This document shows, in pieces, positions 37,962 through 46,206 of a stretch of 64,000 bases of DNA; the stretch's first letter is position 1; each line of letters opens with the position of its first letter. Below the pieces are notes generated by a model that was given only the letters and a program-made list of their open reading frames with translations, made no database searches and was not told the DNA's origin. Source of the stretch: Marinomonas pollencensis (GTDB taxonomy: Bacteria; Pseudomonadota; Gammaproteobacteria; Pseudomonadales; Marinomonadaceae); contig NZ_QUNG01000012.1 of assembly GCF_003387375.1 (NCBI RefSeq), positions 31,447-95,446 of the forward strand, given 5' to 3'. A program made the position numbers and the translations under genes.

Positions 37962-39068
37962 TTATGAGCGAGTCGGAATAGGGCGGTTAACCAAGGCTTC
38001 TCCTTTACTGTTAAATAAATAGCAGTCTTTTTTAGCAATGCCTACTGTGACCGCTTCCCCATTTTGAGTCAGGTTCTGTCCACTGGCTTCAATGGTCAGC
38101 TTATGGCCTTTGTAATGACCGTATAAGAAACTAGTGCCCCCTAGGTGTTCAGCAACATCGACTTCAACAGTAAATGAGAAATCCGCGTCTTGAGTGGTTT
38201 CTTTTACATGCTCTGGGCGAAGGCCGAGCTTAACATTTTCATTGACGCTGACCTTGTTTGTATCAACGGTAAGCGTTATTTGCTGACCTGCTACATCAAT
38301 GGTAGCTAGACTTTCATTGTCGATAGCTAGGATTTTGCCATCTAAAAAATTCATTTTAGGCGAGCCAATAAAGCCTGCTACAAACTCATTCGCAGGATTA
38401 TGATAAAGCGCGAGAGGAGAGCCCACTTGCTCCACATTGCCTGCCCGTAATACGACAATTTTATCCGCTAATGTCATGGCTTCTACTTGATCATGGGTAA
38501 CGTATATCATCGAAGATTTTAAACGGTTATGGAGTTGTGCGATTTGAATCCGCATATCCACTCGAAGCTCTGCATCAAGGTTGGACAAAGGCTCATCAAA
38601 CAAAAAGACTTCAGGTTGACGCACAATGGCGCGGCCAATAGCGACACGTTGACGTTGCCCACCTGAGAGCTGCTTCGGTTTACGATCCAGTAAGCTTTCT
38701 AGCTGCAAAATACTCGCAGCATTGGCGACTTGGGCTTTGATCTTTGCTGGGTCAACGCCCGTCATGCGTAGCCCAAAGCTCATGTTCTCTTCGACTGTCA
38801 TGTGCGGATAAAGTGCATACGACTGAAATACCATAGCCACACCGCGATCGGCAGGGGCAACACTGTTCATGTTTTGGCCGTTTATTTCTAGGCTGCCGTC
38901 TGTGATGTCTTCAAGTCCCGCAATCAAACGCAGTAATGTGGACTTACCGCAGCCAGAAGGGCCTACGAAAACCACAAATTCACCGTCTTCCAGATCTAGG
39001 TTGACGCCATGAATCGTTTCTATTTCGTTAAAGCGCTTAATGACATTTTTTAATTTTATTGTTGCCAT
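37962..39068 (-). CDS. Sugar ABC transporter ATP-binding protein (UgpC/MalK type)
   Basis: The 368-residue ATPase has Walker A GPSGCGKST, Q-loop MVFQSYALYPHMT, signature LSGGQRQRVAIGRAI, Walker B VFLFDEPLSNLD and switch His VTHDQVEAM. A TOBE/OB-type regulatory domain of 130 residues follows, as in MalK, UgpC and MsmK. It is divergent from two sugar permeases with 270 bases between, so it very likely powers that transporter; one ATPase may also serve other sugar systems. Candidate LacI-type sites lie in the shared region. Confidence 0.9.
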   Translation of the reverse strand: MATIKLKNVIKRFNEIETIHGVNLDLEDGEFVVFVGPSGCGKSTLLRLIAGLEDITDGSLEINGQNMNSVAPADRGVAMVFQSYALYPHMTVEENMSFGLRMTGVDPAKIKAQVANAASILQLESLLDRKPKQLSGGQRQRVAIGRAIVRQPEVFLFDEPLSNLDAELRVDMRIQIAQLHNRLKSSMIYVTHDQVEAMTLADKIVVLRAGNVEQVGSPLALYHNPANEFVAGFIGSPKMNFLDGKILAIDNESLATIDVAGQQITLTVDTNKVSVNENVKLGLRPEHVKETTQDADFSFTVEVDVAEHLGGTSFLYGHYKGHKLTIEASGQNLTQNGEAVTVGIAKKDCYLFNSKGEALVNRPIPTRS

Positions 39069-39230
39069 GAACTCTATCCTAATGCTTGTTGAAGGCGGTT
39101 GCCGCCCTTCGGTTGAAGACTGTCATGATTAGGCTTCTAGATGTGACAAGCTTGAGAGTAATCATGATGGCTTGATAAGCCGTGTCTAAAGAAATCCATT
39201 TTTAATTTTGAAAACACAACACTGTGGTAA

Positions 39231-39262
39231 TTGATAGCGGTTGCAAAAATAATAGCGCTACT
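39231..39262. promoter_or_regulatory. Two candidate LacI-family operators
   Basis: TTGATAGCGGTTGCAA (39231-39246) fits the LacI/CRE-like pattern TTGnnAnCGnTnnCAA with central CG; four bases on, ATAGCGCTACT (from about 39251) contains the palindrome TAGCGCTA. Both are in the divergent promoter region of the sugar transporter, about 80-110 bases before the first permease. No LacI gene is in the window, so the binder is unknown. Confidence 0.45.
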
Positions 39263-39338
39263 CCATTATTTTACGAGGTGTTTTAACTGTCAAGTATGAC
39301 AAGCCGTCATTTAATAACAATAAAAAGGTGGGTGAGCG

Positions 39339-40214
39339 ATGCAGAAGATGCAGAGCAGACAGCAGCAATGGATGCCGTTTTTGTTTCTTACACCGGCAGT
39401 CATTTTATTCTCGGTCTATGTTATTTTTCCTATTATTCAGAGTATTTGGCTGAGTTTTTTTGAATGGGATGGGTTAGGTGAAAAAACCTTTGTTGGTTTC
39501 AGTAATTACTTCGAATTATTTACGGATGATCAGTTCTGGACCGCATTAGTCAATAATATTTACTGGTTAATCTTCTTTATGTTGGCACCGCCTATTGGCT
39601 TGTTGCTGGCGTTATTCTTAAATCAAAAAGTGATGGGCATTCGCTTTGTAAAAGCCATGTTCTTCTTTCCTTTCGTTATTTCTCAAGTCGTTGTAGGACT
39701 AGTGTTTTCTTGGTTTTATGACCCAAGTTTTGGTCTATTTAACAAGGTGCTTGGCTTGTTTGGGGCCGAACCCATTGCCGTTTTGTCAGACGAAAACTGG
39801 GTGACTTTTGGCATTATAGTCGCAGGCTTGTGGCCGCAAATTGCGTATTGCATGATTTTATACCTCACAGGTCTTAACAACCTTAGCCCTGATCAAATAG
39901 AAGCGGCGCGTTTAGATGGGGCTCATGGCTGGAAAATGTTACGCCATGTGATTCTACCCCAGCTCAAGCCCGCGACTTTTATTGCCATTGTGGTGACTGT
40001 GATTGGGGCGTTACGCAGCTTCGATTTGGTCGCGACCATGACTTCAGGCGGCCCATTCGGCAGCTCCAGTGTGTTGGCTTACTTTATGTACGAGCAGTCT
40101 ATTTTTAATTATCGGGCAGGCTACGGTGCAGCCATAGCGACCATCTTGTTCCTAATCATGGATGTCTATATTGCCTACTTCTTGTGGCGTATGTTGAAGA
40201 GTGAGAAAGCCTAA
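39339..40214 (+). CDS. Sugar ABC transporter permease (MalF type)
   Basis: A 291-residue inner-membrane protein with six helices, of the carbohydrate-uptake type 1 permeases. The EAA loop that docks with the ATPase is EAARLDGAHGWKMLRHVILPQLKPA near residues 187-212. The N-terminus MQSRQQQWMPFLFLTPAVILFSVYVIFPIIQSI is typical. The stop overlaps the start of the second permease (TAATG), so they are coupled. It works with the ATPase on the other strand, the second permease and the SBP at 43169. Confidence 0.92.
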   Translation: MQKMQSRQQQWMPFLFLTPAVILFSVYVIFPIIQSIWLSFFEWDGLGEKTFVGFSNYFELFTDDQFWTALVNNIYWLIFFMLAPPIGLLLALFLNQKVMGIRFVKAMFFFPFVISQVVVGLVFSWFYDPSFGLFNKVLGLFGAEPIAVLSDENWVTFGIIVAGLWPQIAYCMILYLTGLNNLSPDQIEAARLDGAHGWKMLRHVILPQLKPATFIAIVVTVIGALRSFDLVATMTSGGPFGSSSVLAYFMYEQSIFNYRAGYGAAIATILFLIMDVYIAYFLWRMLKSEKA

Positions 40215-41065
40215 TGTTTCCAACACCTGTAGAGCAAAAATCATTACCCTTTAATATCAGTTATCGTGTCGCTATCTGGCTTGCCTTATTCTTATGGCTG
40301 TTGCCATTATTGGCGGTGTTGCTGACGTCTGCACGTTCCACTGCGGATTTAAACGCGGGCAATTATTGGGGAATTCCGACTCAATGGATGTTTTTGGAAA
40401 ACTACACCCTAGTGTTTACTCAAACCCCCATGCTGCGTTACTTATTAAATTCGTTAATCATCACTTTGCCGGCAGTGATTGGTGCTGTTGCGCTCTCTAC
40501 ATTGGCAGGTTATGCCCTGGCGAAGTTTAAATTTCGAGGTCGTATTGGCTTATTTGCTGCGTTTATCGCGGGGAATTTTGTGCCTTTTCAAATTTTGATG
40601 ATTCCAGTACGAAATTTGACCATTGATATGGGGCTGTATGACACGGCGAGTGGCTTGATTCTGTTCCACATTGCCTTTCAAACTGGTTTTTGTACCTTGT
40701 TTATGCGCAATTTTATTATTGGTTTACCGGATGAGTTGATCGAAGCGGCCAGAGTAGAAGGGGTCAGCGAATGGCAAATCTTTTGTCATATCGTCTTGCC
40801 TTTGGTACGCCCTGCGTTAGCAGCCTTATCAGTGTTGATTTTCACTTTCATCTGGAATGATTATTTTTGGGCCTTGGTGCTGGTACAAAGTGATGAAGTT
40901 CGCCCGATTACCGCAGGTATCAGTGCCTTAAAAGGCCAGTGGCTGGCGTCTTGGCAACTTATTTCAGCAGGTTCAATTATTGCTGCTTTGCCTCCTGTTA
41001 TTTTGTTTTTTGCCATGCAACGTCACTTTATTGCAGGCTTAACGCTGGGTGCGACCAAAGGCTAA
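40214..41065 (+). CDS. Sugar ABC transporter permease (MalG type)
   Basis: A 283-residue permease with six helices. The EAA loop reads EAARVEGVSEWQIFCHIVLPLVRPAL near 177-200; the usual MalG end QRHFIAGLTLGATKG is kept. It starts in the stop codon of the first permease and is followed after 82 bases by the GH42 beta-galactosidase, so transporter and hydrolase are likely in one transcript. Confidence 0.92.
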   Translation: MFPTPVEQKSLPFNISYRVAIWLALFLWLLPLLAVLLTSARSTADLNAGNYWGIPTQWMFLENYTLVFTQTPMLRYLLNSLIITLPAVIGAVALSTLAGYALAKFKFRGRIGLFAAFIAGNFVPFQILMIPVRNLTIDMGLYDTASGLILFHIAFQTGFCTLFMRNFIIGLPDELIEAARVEGVSEWQIFCHIVLPLVRPALAALSVLIFTFIWNDYFWALVLVQSDEVRPITAGISALKGQWLASWQLISAGSIIAALPPVILFFAMQRHFIAGLTLGATKG

Positions 41066-41147
41066 GATGAGGCTCTTGATGAGTTATTCATTGGTTAAAA
41101 ATTAAAGGTGGTGAAAGCTATGATGGCTTCCACCACAGGAGTGTAAT

Positions 41148-43118
41148 ATGAAATTAGGCGTTTGTTATTATCCAGAGCATTGGCCAAAAAGCCGCTGGCC
41201 GCAAGATGCTCAGGAAATGCGTGATATGGGCATAGCGTATGTTCGTATTGGCGAATTTAGTTGGAGTACTATCGAACCTGAGCCGGGTGAGCTGCATTGG
41301 CAATGGTTGGACGAAGCGCTCGAAATTCTTCATCAACATGGCTTAAAAGTGATTTTAGGCACGCCGACCGCGACGCCACCAAAATGGCTGGTTGATCGCT
41401 ACCCAGGGATGCTCGCCAAAGATCAACAAGGTCGAGTTCGTCACTTTGGCTCGCGTCGTCACTACAGCTTTGCCAGTCTTGAGTATCGAGAAGAGTGTCG
41501 TCGTATTGTTACCTTAATGGCCCAGCGCTATGGCGCGCATCCTGCGGTTGTTTGTTGGCAAACTGACAATGAATATGGCTGTCATGACACCATTTTGAGT
41601 TACGCTGAGGCGGACTTAAGTGCTTTTCGTATCTGGTTAAAAGAGAAATATGGCACGGTCAGTGCGCTTAACAAAGCGTGGGGGAATACTTTTTGGAGTA
41701 TGGATTACCGTTCTTTTGATGAAGTTGAATTGCCCAATTTAACCGTAACAGAGGCCAACCCTTCCCACCGTTTAGATTTTCAGCGGTGTTGCTCTGATCA
41801 AGTTGTGGCGTTTAATAAATTGCAGGTGGAGATTCTTCGCCACTACAGCCAAGATCGTGACCTAGTACACAATTACATGGGTTTTTTTACGGCTTTTGAT
41901 CACCATAAAGTAGGCCAAGATTTGGACGTGGCCAGTTGGGATACTTACCCGTTGGGCTTTTTGGATCAAGAAAGTATTTACACAGCAGAAGAAAAACACA
42001 CGTATTTGCGTGTTGGTCACCCAGATTTCGGTGCCTTCCACCATGATTTATACCGCGGCTGTGGCAAAGGTCGATTATGGATTATGGAGCAGCAGCCTGG
42101 TCCAGTAAATTGGGCTCCACATAATCCGATTCCGGTTGATGGTGCGGTGCGACTATGGACATGGGAAGCGTTTTCCCATGGTGCTGAACTGGTTTCTTAT
42201 TTTCGTTGGCGTCAGGCGCCTTTTGCTCAAGAGCAAATGCATGCAGGGCTATTACGGCCTGATGGTAAGGCGGCAGAAGGCGCTTCTGAGGCGGCACAAG
42301 TTGCTCAAGAAATCGCTCAATTATCATTGGCAACAGGGCTGGATGCAGACGAGCTGATGGCGCTACCGGAATCGGGTCGAGTTGCTTTAATGTTTGATTA
42401 CGATGCTTGTTGGTCTCTGGATATTCAGCCACAGTCTGAGGCTTATCGTTACCTTTTTTGGTGCTACCGCTTATATGAGGCGTTACGAGAGTTGGGTTTA
42501 TCTGTTGATATTATCCCGCCTTCTGCTTCATTAGACACTTATGAGTTGTTGCTGTTGCCTGCTCAGGTACATATCTCAGACGAGTTGTTGACCAGATTAA
42601 ACCAGTTTCAGGGAGTGCTTTTAATAGGGCCCCGCAGTGGCAGTAAAACGCAGCAATATCACATTCCTGCTAACCTGCCACCAGGTCCATTGGCCGATTT
42701 ATTGCCATTAACAGTAGAGCGGGTTGATGCGTTACCAGAGCATACTCAGCCTCATGTGTATGGCCGTTGGGGGGAGGGGAAGTTATGCCATTGGCATGAG
42801 CAAATCGCGACAAAGTTACCGAGCCTGTTAGTGGATGAAAGTGGCAAGCCAGTATTAGTGGGTGAAGGGAAATGCTTCTATTTGGCTGCTTGTTTAGACA
42901 AAGCCTTGTTAAAGACGAGCTTGGCAAAGTTGGCTGAAAAAGCGGGGTTAAGTGCAGAGTATTTGCCTTCAGGAATGCGTATTCGCCAACGGGGGGCGTT
43001 GCTATTTGTTTTCAATTATGGGGCAAAAACTGGCTGTTTCCAGCCCGATAATGCTGAGTTGCTACTAGGTTCGGCCACGCTATCAACAGCGGGTGTCGCT
43101 ATTTGGCGGCGCCACTAG
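41148..43118 (+). CDS. GH42 beta-galactosidase
   Basis: The 656-residue enzyme splits beta-linked galactose from short oligosaccharides. The catalytic barrel is at the N-terminus (MKLGVCYYPEHWP...); the acid/base Glu142 lies in WQTDNEYG and the nucleophile Glu314 in LWIMEQQPGP, both at the positions expected for GH42. The beta-galactosidase trimerisation domain (from about 400) and a small C-terminal beta domain follow. There is no signal peptide, so it acts in the cytoplasm on sugars brought in by the flanking ABC transporter. Galacto-oligosaccharides from plant or algal galactans or lactose-like sugars are possible substrates. Confidence 0.95.
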   Translation: MKLGVCYYPEHWPKSRWPQDAQEMRDMGIAYVRIGEFSWSTIEPEPGELHWQWLDEALEILHQHGLKVILGTPTATPPKWLVDRYPGMLAKDQQGRVRHFGSRRHYSFASLEYREECRRIVTLMAQRYGAHPAVVCWQTDNEYGCHDTILSYAEADLSAFRIWLKEKYGTVSALNKAWGNTFWSMDYRSFDEVELPNLTVTEANPSHRLDFQRCCSDQVVAFNKLQVEILRHYSQDRDLVHNYMGFFTAFDHHKVGQDLDVASWDTYPLGFLDQESIYTAEEKHTYLRVGHPDFGAFHHDLYRGCGKGRLWIMEQQPGPVNWAPHNPIPVDGAVRLWTWEAFSHGAELVSYFRWRQAPFAQEQMHAGLLRPDGKAAEGASEAAQVAQEIAQLSLATGLDADELMALPESGRVALMFDYDACWSLDIQPQSEAYRYLFWCYRLYEALRELGLSVDIIPPSASLDTYELLLLPAQVHISDELLTRLNQFQGVLLIGPRSGSKTQQYHIPANLPPGPLADLLPLTVERVDALPEHTQPHVYGRWGEGKLCHWHEQIATKLPSLLVDESGKPVLVGEGKCFYLAACLDKALLKTSLAKLAEKAGLSAEYLPSGMRIRQRGALLFVFNYGAKTGCFQPDNAELLLGSATLSTAGVAIWRRH

Positions 43119-43168
43119 CAGCATCAAAATTTGATGTCATACATAAAAAGAAAAAGAGGACTTTTCAA

Positions 43169-44395
43169 ATGAAAAAAATACCATCGTTACTCATTGGTGC
43201 GTTGGCCTGTGTGGCAGTTTCCGTTGCCCAGGCCGGCACCCTAGTTATTAACTCTGACCAAGCAGACCCTGCGCCAAAGAAAGCTTTTCAAGAGATTATT
43301 CAGAAATTCGAAGCGGAAAACCCAGATATTTCTGTGAAGTATAATCTTTATGACAAAGAAGGGTATAAAACCGCTATCCGAAATTGGTTGGCAACGAGCC
43401 CACCAGATGTGGTGTTTTGGTATGCTGGTAATCGGATGAAAACCTTTGTTGATCGTGGCATGTTTGAAGATGTTAGTGATATTTGGAAAAAAGAAAGGCT
43501 GAAAGAATTAATGCCTTCTGCCACGGCGGCGATGACGATTGATGATAAACAATATGGTATTCCTTACACCTACTATCAATGGGGGATCTACTATCGTAAG
43601 GATATTTTCGCCAAGATGGATCTACAGGTACCTAAAACTTGGGATGAGTTTTTGGCTGTGAACGCCAAACTAAAAGCCAACGATGTGACGCCGATTACCA
43701 TAGGCACAAAATATTTATGGACGGCCGCAGGTTGGTTTGACTATTTGGACTTGCGTACCAATGGTTTGAAGTTTCATATGGACTTAATGGACGGCAAAAT
43801 CCCTTACACTGACCCTCGAGTGCGTAAGGTGTTCGAACATTGGGGGCAGTTGGTTAAACCTGGGTATTTCCTGAAAAATCACGCGTCTTATTCATGGCAA
43901 GAAGCGCAACCTTTCTTGTATAACGGTAAAGCGGCTATGTATTTGATCGGCAACTTTATTACGCCGAACTTCCCGAAAGAGCTGGATGGCAAAATTGGCT
44001 TCTTCCAGTTCCCAATTATTGATTCCAAGGTGCCGGTAGCAGAAGACGCGCCAATGGATACCGTGCATATCCCAACTCGAGCAGCGAACAAAAAAGACGC
44101 CCGTAAGTTCTTAGAGTTTATGGCACGCTCTGATAATCAAACCCTAGTGAACGCTGCCCTGTTGCAAATCCCAACCAACAAAAAAGCCCATGCACCGGAT
44201 AATGTGTTCTTAAACGATGGTGTGAAAATGCTGAATGCGGCCGCAGGAACCGCACAGTTTTATGACCGTGATACGTCTCCTCGGATGGCACAAGAAGGCA
44301 TGAAAGGCTTTCAGGAATTTATGGTAAAACCGGAACGATTGGATGCAATCTTAAAACGTTTAGAGCGTGTTCGAGAGCGTGACTTTAAGGATTGA
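43169..44395 (+). CDS. Sugar ABC transporter substrate-binding protein
   Basis: The 408-residue protein begins with a signal peptide ending near VSVAQA/GTLVINSDQ. The mature chain is a family 1 extracellular solute-binding protein, with FEAENPDISVKYNLYDKEGYK, PPDVVFWYAGNRMKTFVDRGMF, GIPYTYYQWGIYYRKDIF and KAAMYLIGNF. ATG 43169 has AGAGGA upstream and gives the signal peptide; the longer frame from 43103 overlaps the GH42 gene. As the last gene of permease-permease-GH42-SBP it supplies the periplasmic sugar-binding step. Confidence 0.93.
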   Translation: MKKIPSLLIGALACVAVSVAQAGTLVINSDQADPAPKKAFQEIIQKFEAENPDISVKYNLYDKEGYKTAIRNWLATSPPDVVFWYAGNRMKTFVDRGMFEDVSDIWKKERLKELMPSATAAMTIDDKQYGIPYTYYQWGIYYRKDIFAKMDLQVPKTWDEFLAVNAKLKANDVTPITIGTKYLWTAAGWFDYLDLRTNGLKFHMDLMDGKIPYTDPRVRKVFEHWGQLVKPGYFLKNHASYSWQEAQPFLYNGKAAMYLIGNFITPNFPKELDGKIGFFQFPIIDSKVPVAEDAPMDTVHIPTRAANKKDARKFLEFMARSDNQTLVNAALLQIPTNKKAHAPDNVFLNDGVKMLNAAAGTAQFYDRDTSPRMAQEGMKGFQEFMVKPERLDAILKRLERVRERDFKD

Positions 44396-44442
44396 TGGTT
44401 GTAATTATTACAAGTGATTTGAGTGCACTATAAAAGATAAAG

Positions 44443-44478
44443 GCTTGTTGAGGCGATTGCCTCAGCAGGTTTTTTTAT
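44443..44478 (+). terminator. Terminator after the sugar SBP gene
   Basis: CTTGTTGAGGC and GCCTCAGCAGG pair with a four-base loop and are followed by TTTTTTTATG. Confidence 0.88.
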
Positions 44479-44580
44479 GATTGGAATTTATGCTAAATGT
44501 TTTCAGTGACTTTGTGTTTTAGTGCTAATAATAGACAGTCTAGATGAATTAGAACCGAGGGGGTGAATAAGCGCGGCGCT

Positions 44581-44619
44581 TACCGCCTCTTACTTGGCAT
44601 GAACATGCAAGAGGCGGTA
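44581..44619. repeat. Long perfect inverted repeat downstream of the Tsx-like gene
   Basis: Arms TACCGCCTCTT (44581-44591) and AAGAGGCGGTA (44609-44619) flank 17 bases. It starts 18 bases after the stop of the Tsx-like gene (reading -). There is no T run, so it may be a Rho-stopper or mRNA-stabilising hairpin. Confidence 0.6.
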
Positions 44620-44636
44620 AGTCGATAGGGCAAGGC

Positions 44637-45443
44637 TTAGAACTTATAAGTCACCGCTACATAGTGGGTGAAGCCCGTTGTTTTCAAGCCAGCACTGTCT
44701 TCTATACCGTAAACATCGTGGAAATATTTTAAACCGTAACCCACAGCGTAACGTTTAGAGTGCCAGTAAAGGCCGTTAAAATTAGCAAGGCCTGTGCTTG
44801 AACTGTTGTACTCTGATTTTAGGCCGAATTGGTAATCCACATAACCTTGGTAAGCGATGAAAGAGCCGTTTTCAAATGTAGTTAAAGGTTTAAACCAGTT
44901 AGCCGAAAACTGATAGCCGTTCCAATCTTGTCTGTGATCAGTCATGTCATATAAGGCATAAAGGTTCATGCCGACTTTGCCTAACCATGGCACATTGACA
45001 TCAGCACCTATACCAAAAAAGGCATTGTTTGTAGCATTGACGGTATCTTCATCATTGCCGCCATCAATATTGAATAGTGTGGAGATATACAATTCTTGAA
45101 CTGGCCCAAAAGAAAGGTCTTTACCTGTCATGCCGTCCAAAGAAAAACGCGGCGCTAGCTTAAGAAACATTTTGTCGCTACCCGACTTGTCACTTGATTC
45201 GCTAGATAATAAGTTGAAGACATCAATGTATCCGTATAAATCTACGATCCCAGAACGTCCGCCGAACTCCATTTCTAGGTAGTCATGATCATTCCCTTCT
45301 GGGTCAGGCAATTCATCAAAAGCGTACATAAGATTGAACTGACGCCAAGAGTAATCGTTTTTATGAATGTCATCAGAATAATCTGCTGCCAAAGCAGTAG
45401 AGGCTGCCGCCGCTATGCCTAGCCCTAAAAGTAGTTTGCGCAT
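44637..45443 (-). CDS. Tsx/OmpK family outer-membrane channel
   Basis: The 268-residue protein has a signal peptide ending near ALA/ADYSDD and a beta-barrel mature part with alternating residues, ending in the outer-membrane signature Tyr-Lys-Phe (VAVTYKF). The start DYSWRQFNLMYAFDELP and the GVDLYGYIDVFN block fit the Tsx/OmpK family of nucleoside-specific channels. Substrates other than nucleosides are possible; here it lies beside a galactoside uptake locus but on the opposite strand. ATG 45443 has GGAGAG upstream. A long hairpin follows its stop. Confidence 0.88.
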   Translation of the reverse strand: MRKLLLGLGIAAAASTALAADYSDDIHKNDYSWRQFNLMYAFDELPDPEGNDHDYLEMEFGGRSGIVDLYGYIDVFNLLSSESSDKSGSDKMFLKLAPRFSLDGMTGKDLSFGPVQELYISTLFNIDGGNDEDTVNATNNAFFGIGADVNVPWLGKVGMNLYALYDMTDHRQDWNGYQFSANWFKPLTTFENGSFIAYQGYVDYQFGLKSEYNSSSTGLANFNGLYWHSKRYAVGYGLKYFHDVYGIEDSAGLKTTGFTHYVAVTYKF

Positions 45444-45870
45444 CGTTCTCTCCACGGAAAAGGTAAGTTTTGATCACAATATAACCAATTGGTCAGAAAT
45501 GTGACTAGAATGTGGATACTACATCGTTTTTTCTTCATTACAATCACTATTTGTGAAAAAAATATGATGCGCATTATTGGTGAATTATTTTTGTCTGTGC
45601 ACCAAGAAGAGCGCTAGATGAATTTGCTATTTTTCCTTTTTTTTCAATCGCTTTGGTGATGGATGGTTGTTGTGTCTAATATTTTCGGGGTCTTTTTGGT
45701 GCGCTTGCTATGTAACATATATCATGTGATAACTTTAAGTTTTACGCTCTACCTAGCGGAACGAAGAGGTCGCTTAATGGTGCTAGAAAAATCTTCTCGA
45801 CGAATAATGGCTTCTATTCAGCCTCTGTTTCGCTATCATTAAGCTTTAATTAAATTTATGGGTGCTTTAT
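45444..45870. other. 427-base gene-free stretch between divergent genes
   Basis: No coding region is supported here. It must contain the promoters of the Tsx-like gene (left) and of the small secreted protein (right). The right half is AT-rich. A short palindrome CCAATTGG lies upstream of the Tsx-like gene; no clear regulator site could be named. Confidence 0.6.
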
Positions 45871-46116
45871 ATGAGATTAAGATTTGGCTTTGTTGTGTTT
45901 AGTGGTGTGCTTGCGTTGAGTTCAACCAGTGCTTTGGCTTACCAAGATTACTGTACGCCTAAACTGGAAGTTTACTTAAAGACAACACAAGATACGGTGG
46001 ATTCTAAATATGTACCGGAAAGGCAAAAAGAGGTGGCTCAGAAAATTTTAGATAAAGTGAAGGCGAGTCGTAACGAAACCGAGGACTGTGTGTTGCTAGA
46101 TAAGCTGCTGCCGTAA
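45871..46116 (+). CDS. Small secreted protein with two cysteines, unknown
   Basis: An 81-residue protein. The N-terminus is a signal peptide ending near SALA/YQDYC. The mature part of about 58 residues has only two Cys (YCTPK and EDCVL), likely forming one disulfide, and is charged and helical in between (PERQKEVAQKILDKVKASRN). I do not recognise a family. It starts 330 bases before the large hybrid kinase and may be its own transcript. ATG 45871 gives the cleaner signal; a GTG at 45862 would add three residues. Confidence 0.6.
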   Translation: MRLRFGFVVFSGVLALSSTSALAYQDYCTPKLEVYLKTTQDTVDSKYVPERQKEVAQKILDKVKASRNETEDCVLLDKLLP

Positions 46117-46206
46117 GCTTCAAGCTTACATTTTTATACGCAATAGATCTTTCCACTGCTTAGAATCACTCTATTATTGCTTTATTAAGCTAGGATTTAG
46201 AGTGAT

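Noticed and set aside
39085..39120. GC-rich hairpin GAAGGCGG / CCGCCCTTC just upstream of the sugar ATPase start
   Set aside because: It could be a leader structure, but there is no T run and no known motif; not enough to call a regulator site.
45700..45735. CRP-like half sites upstream of the small secreted protein
   Set aside because: Only about seven of ten conserved positions match and the symmetry is poor.
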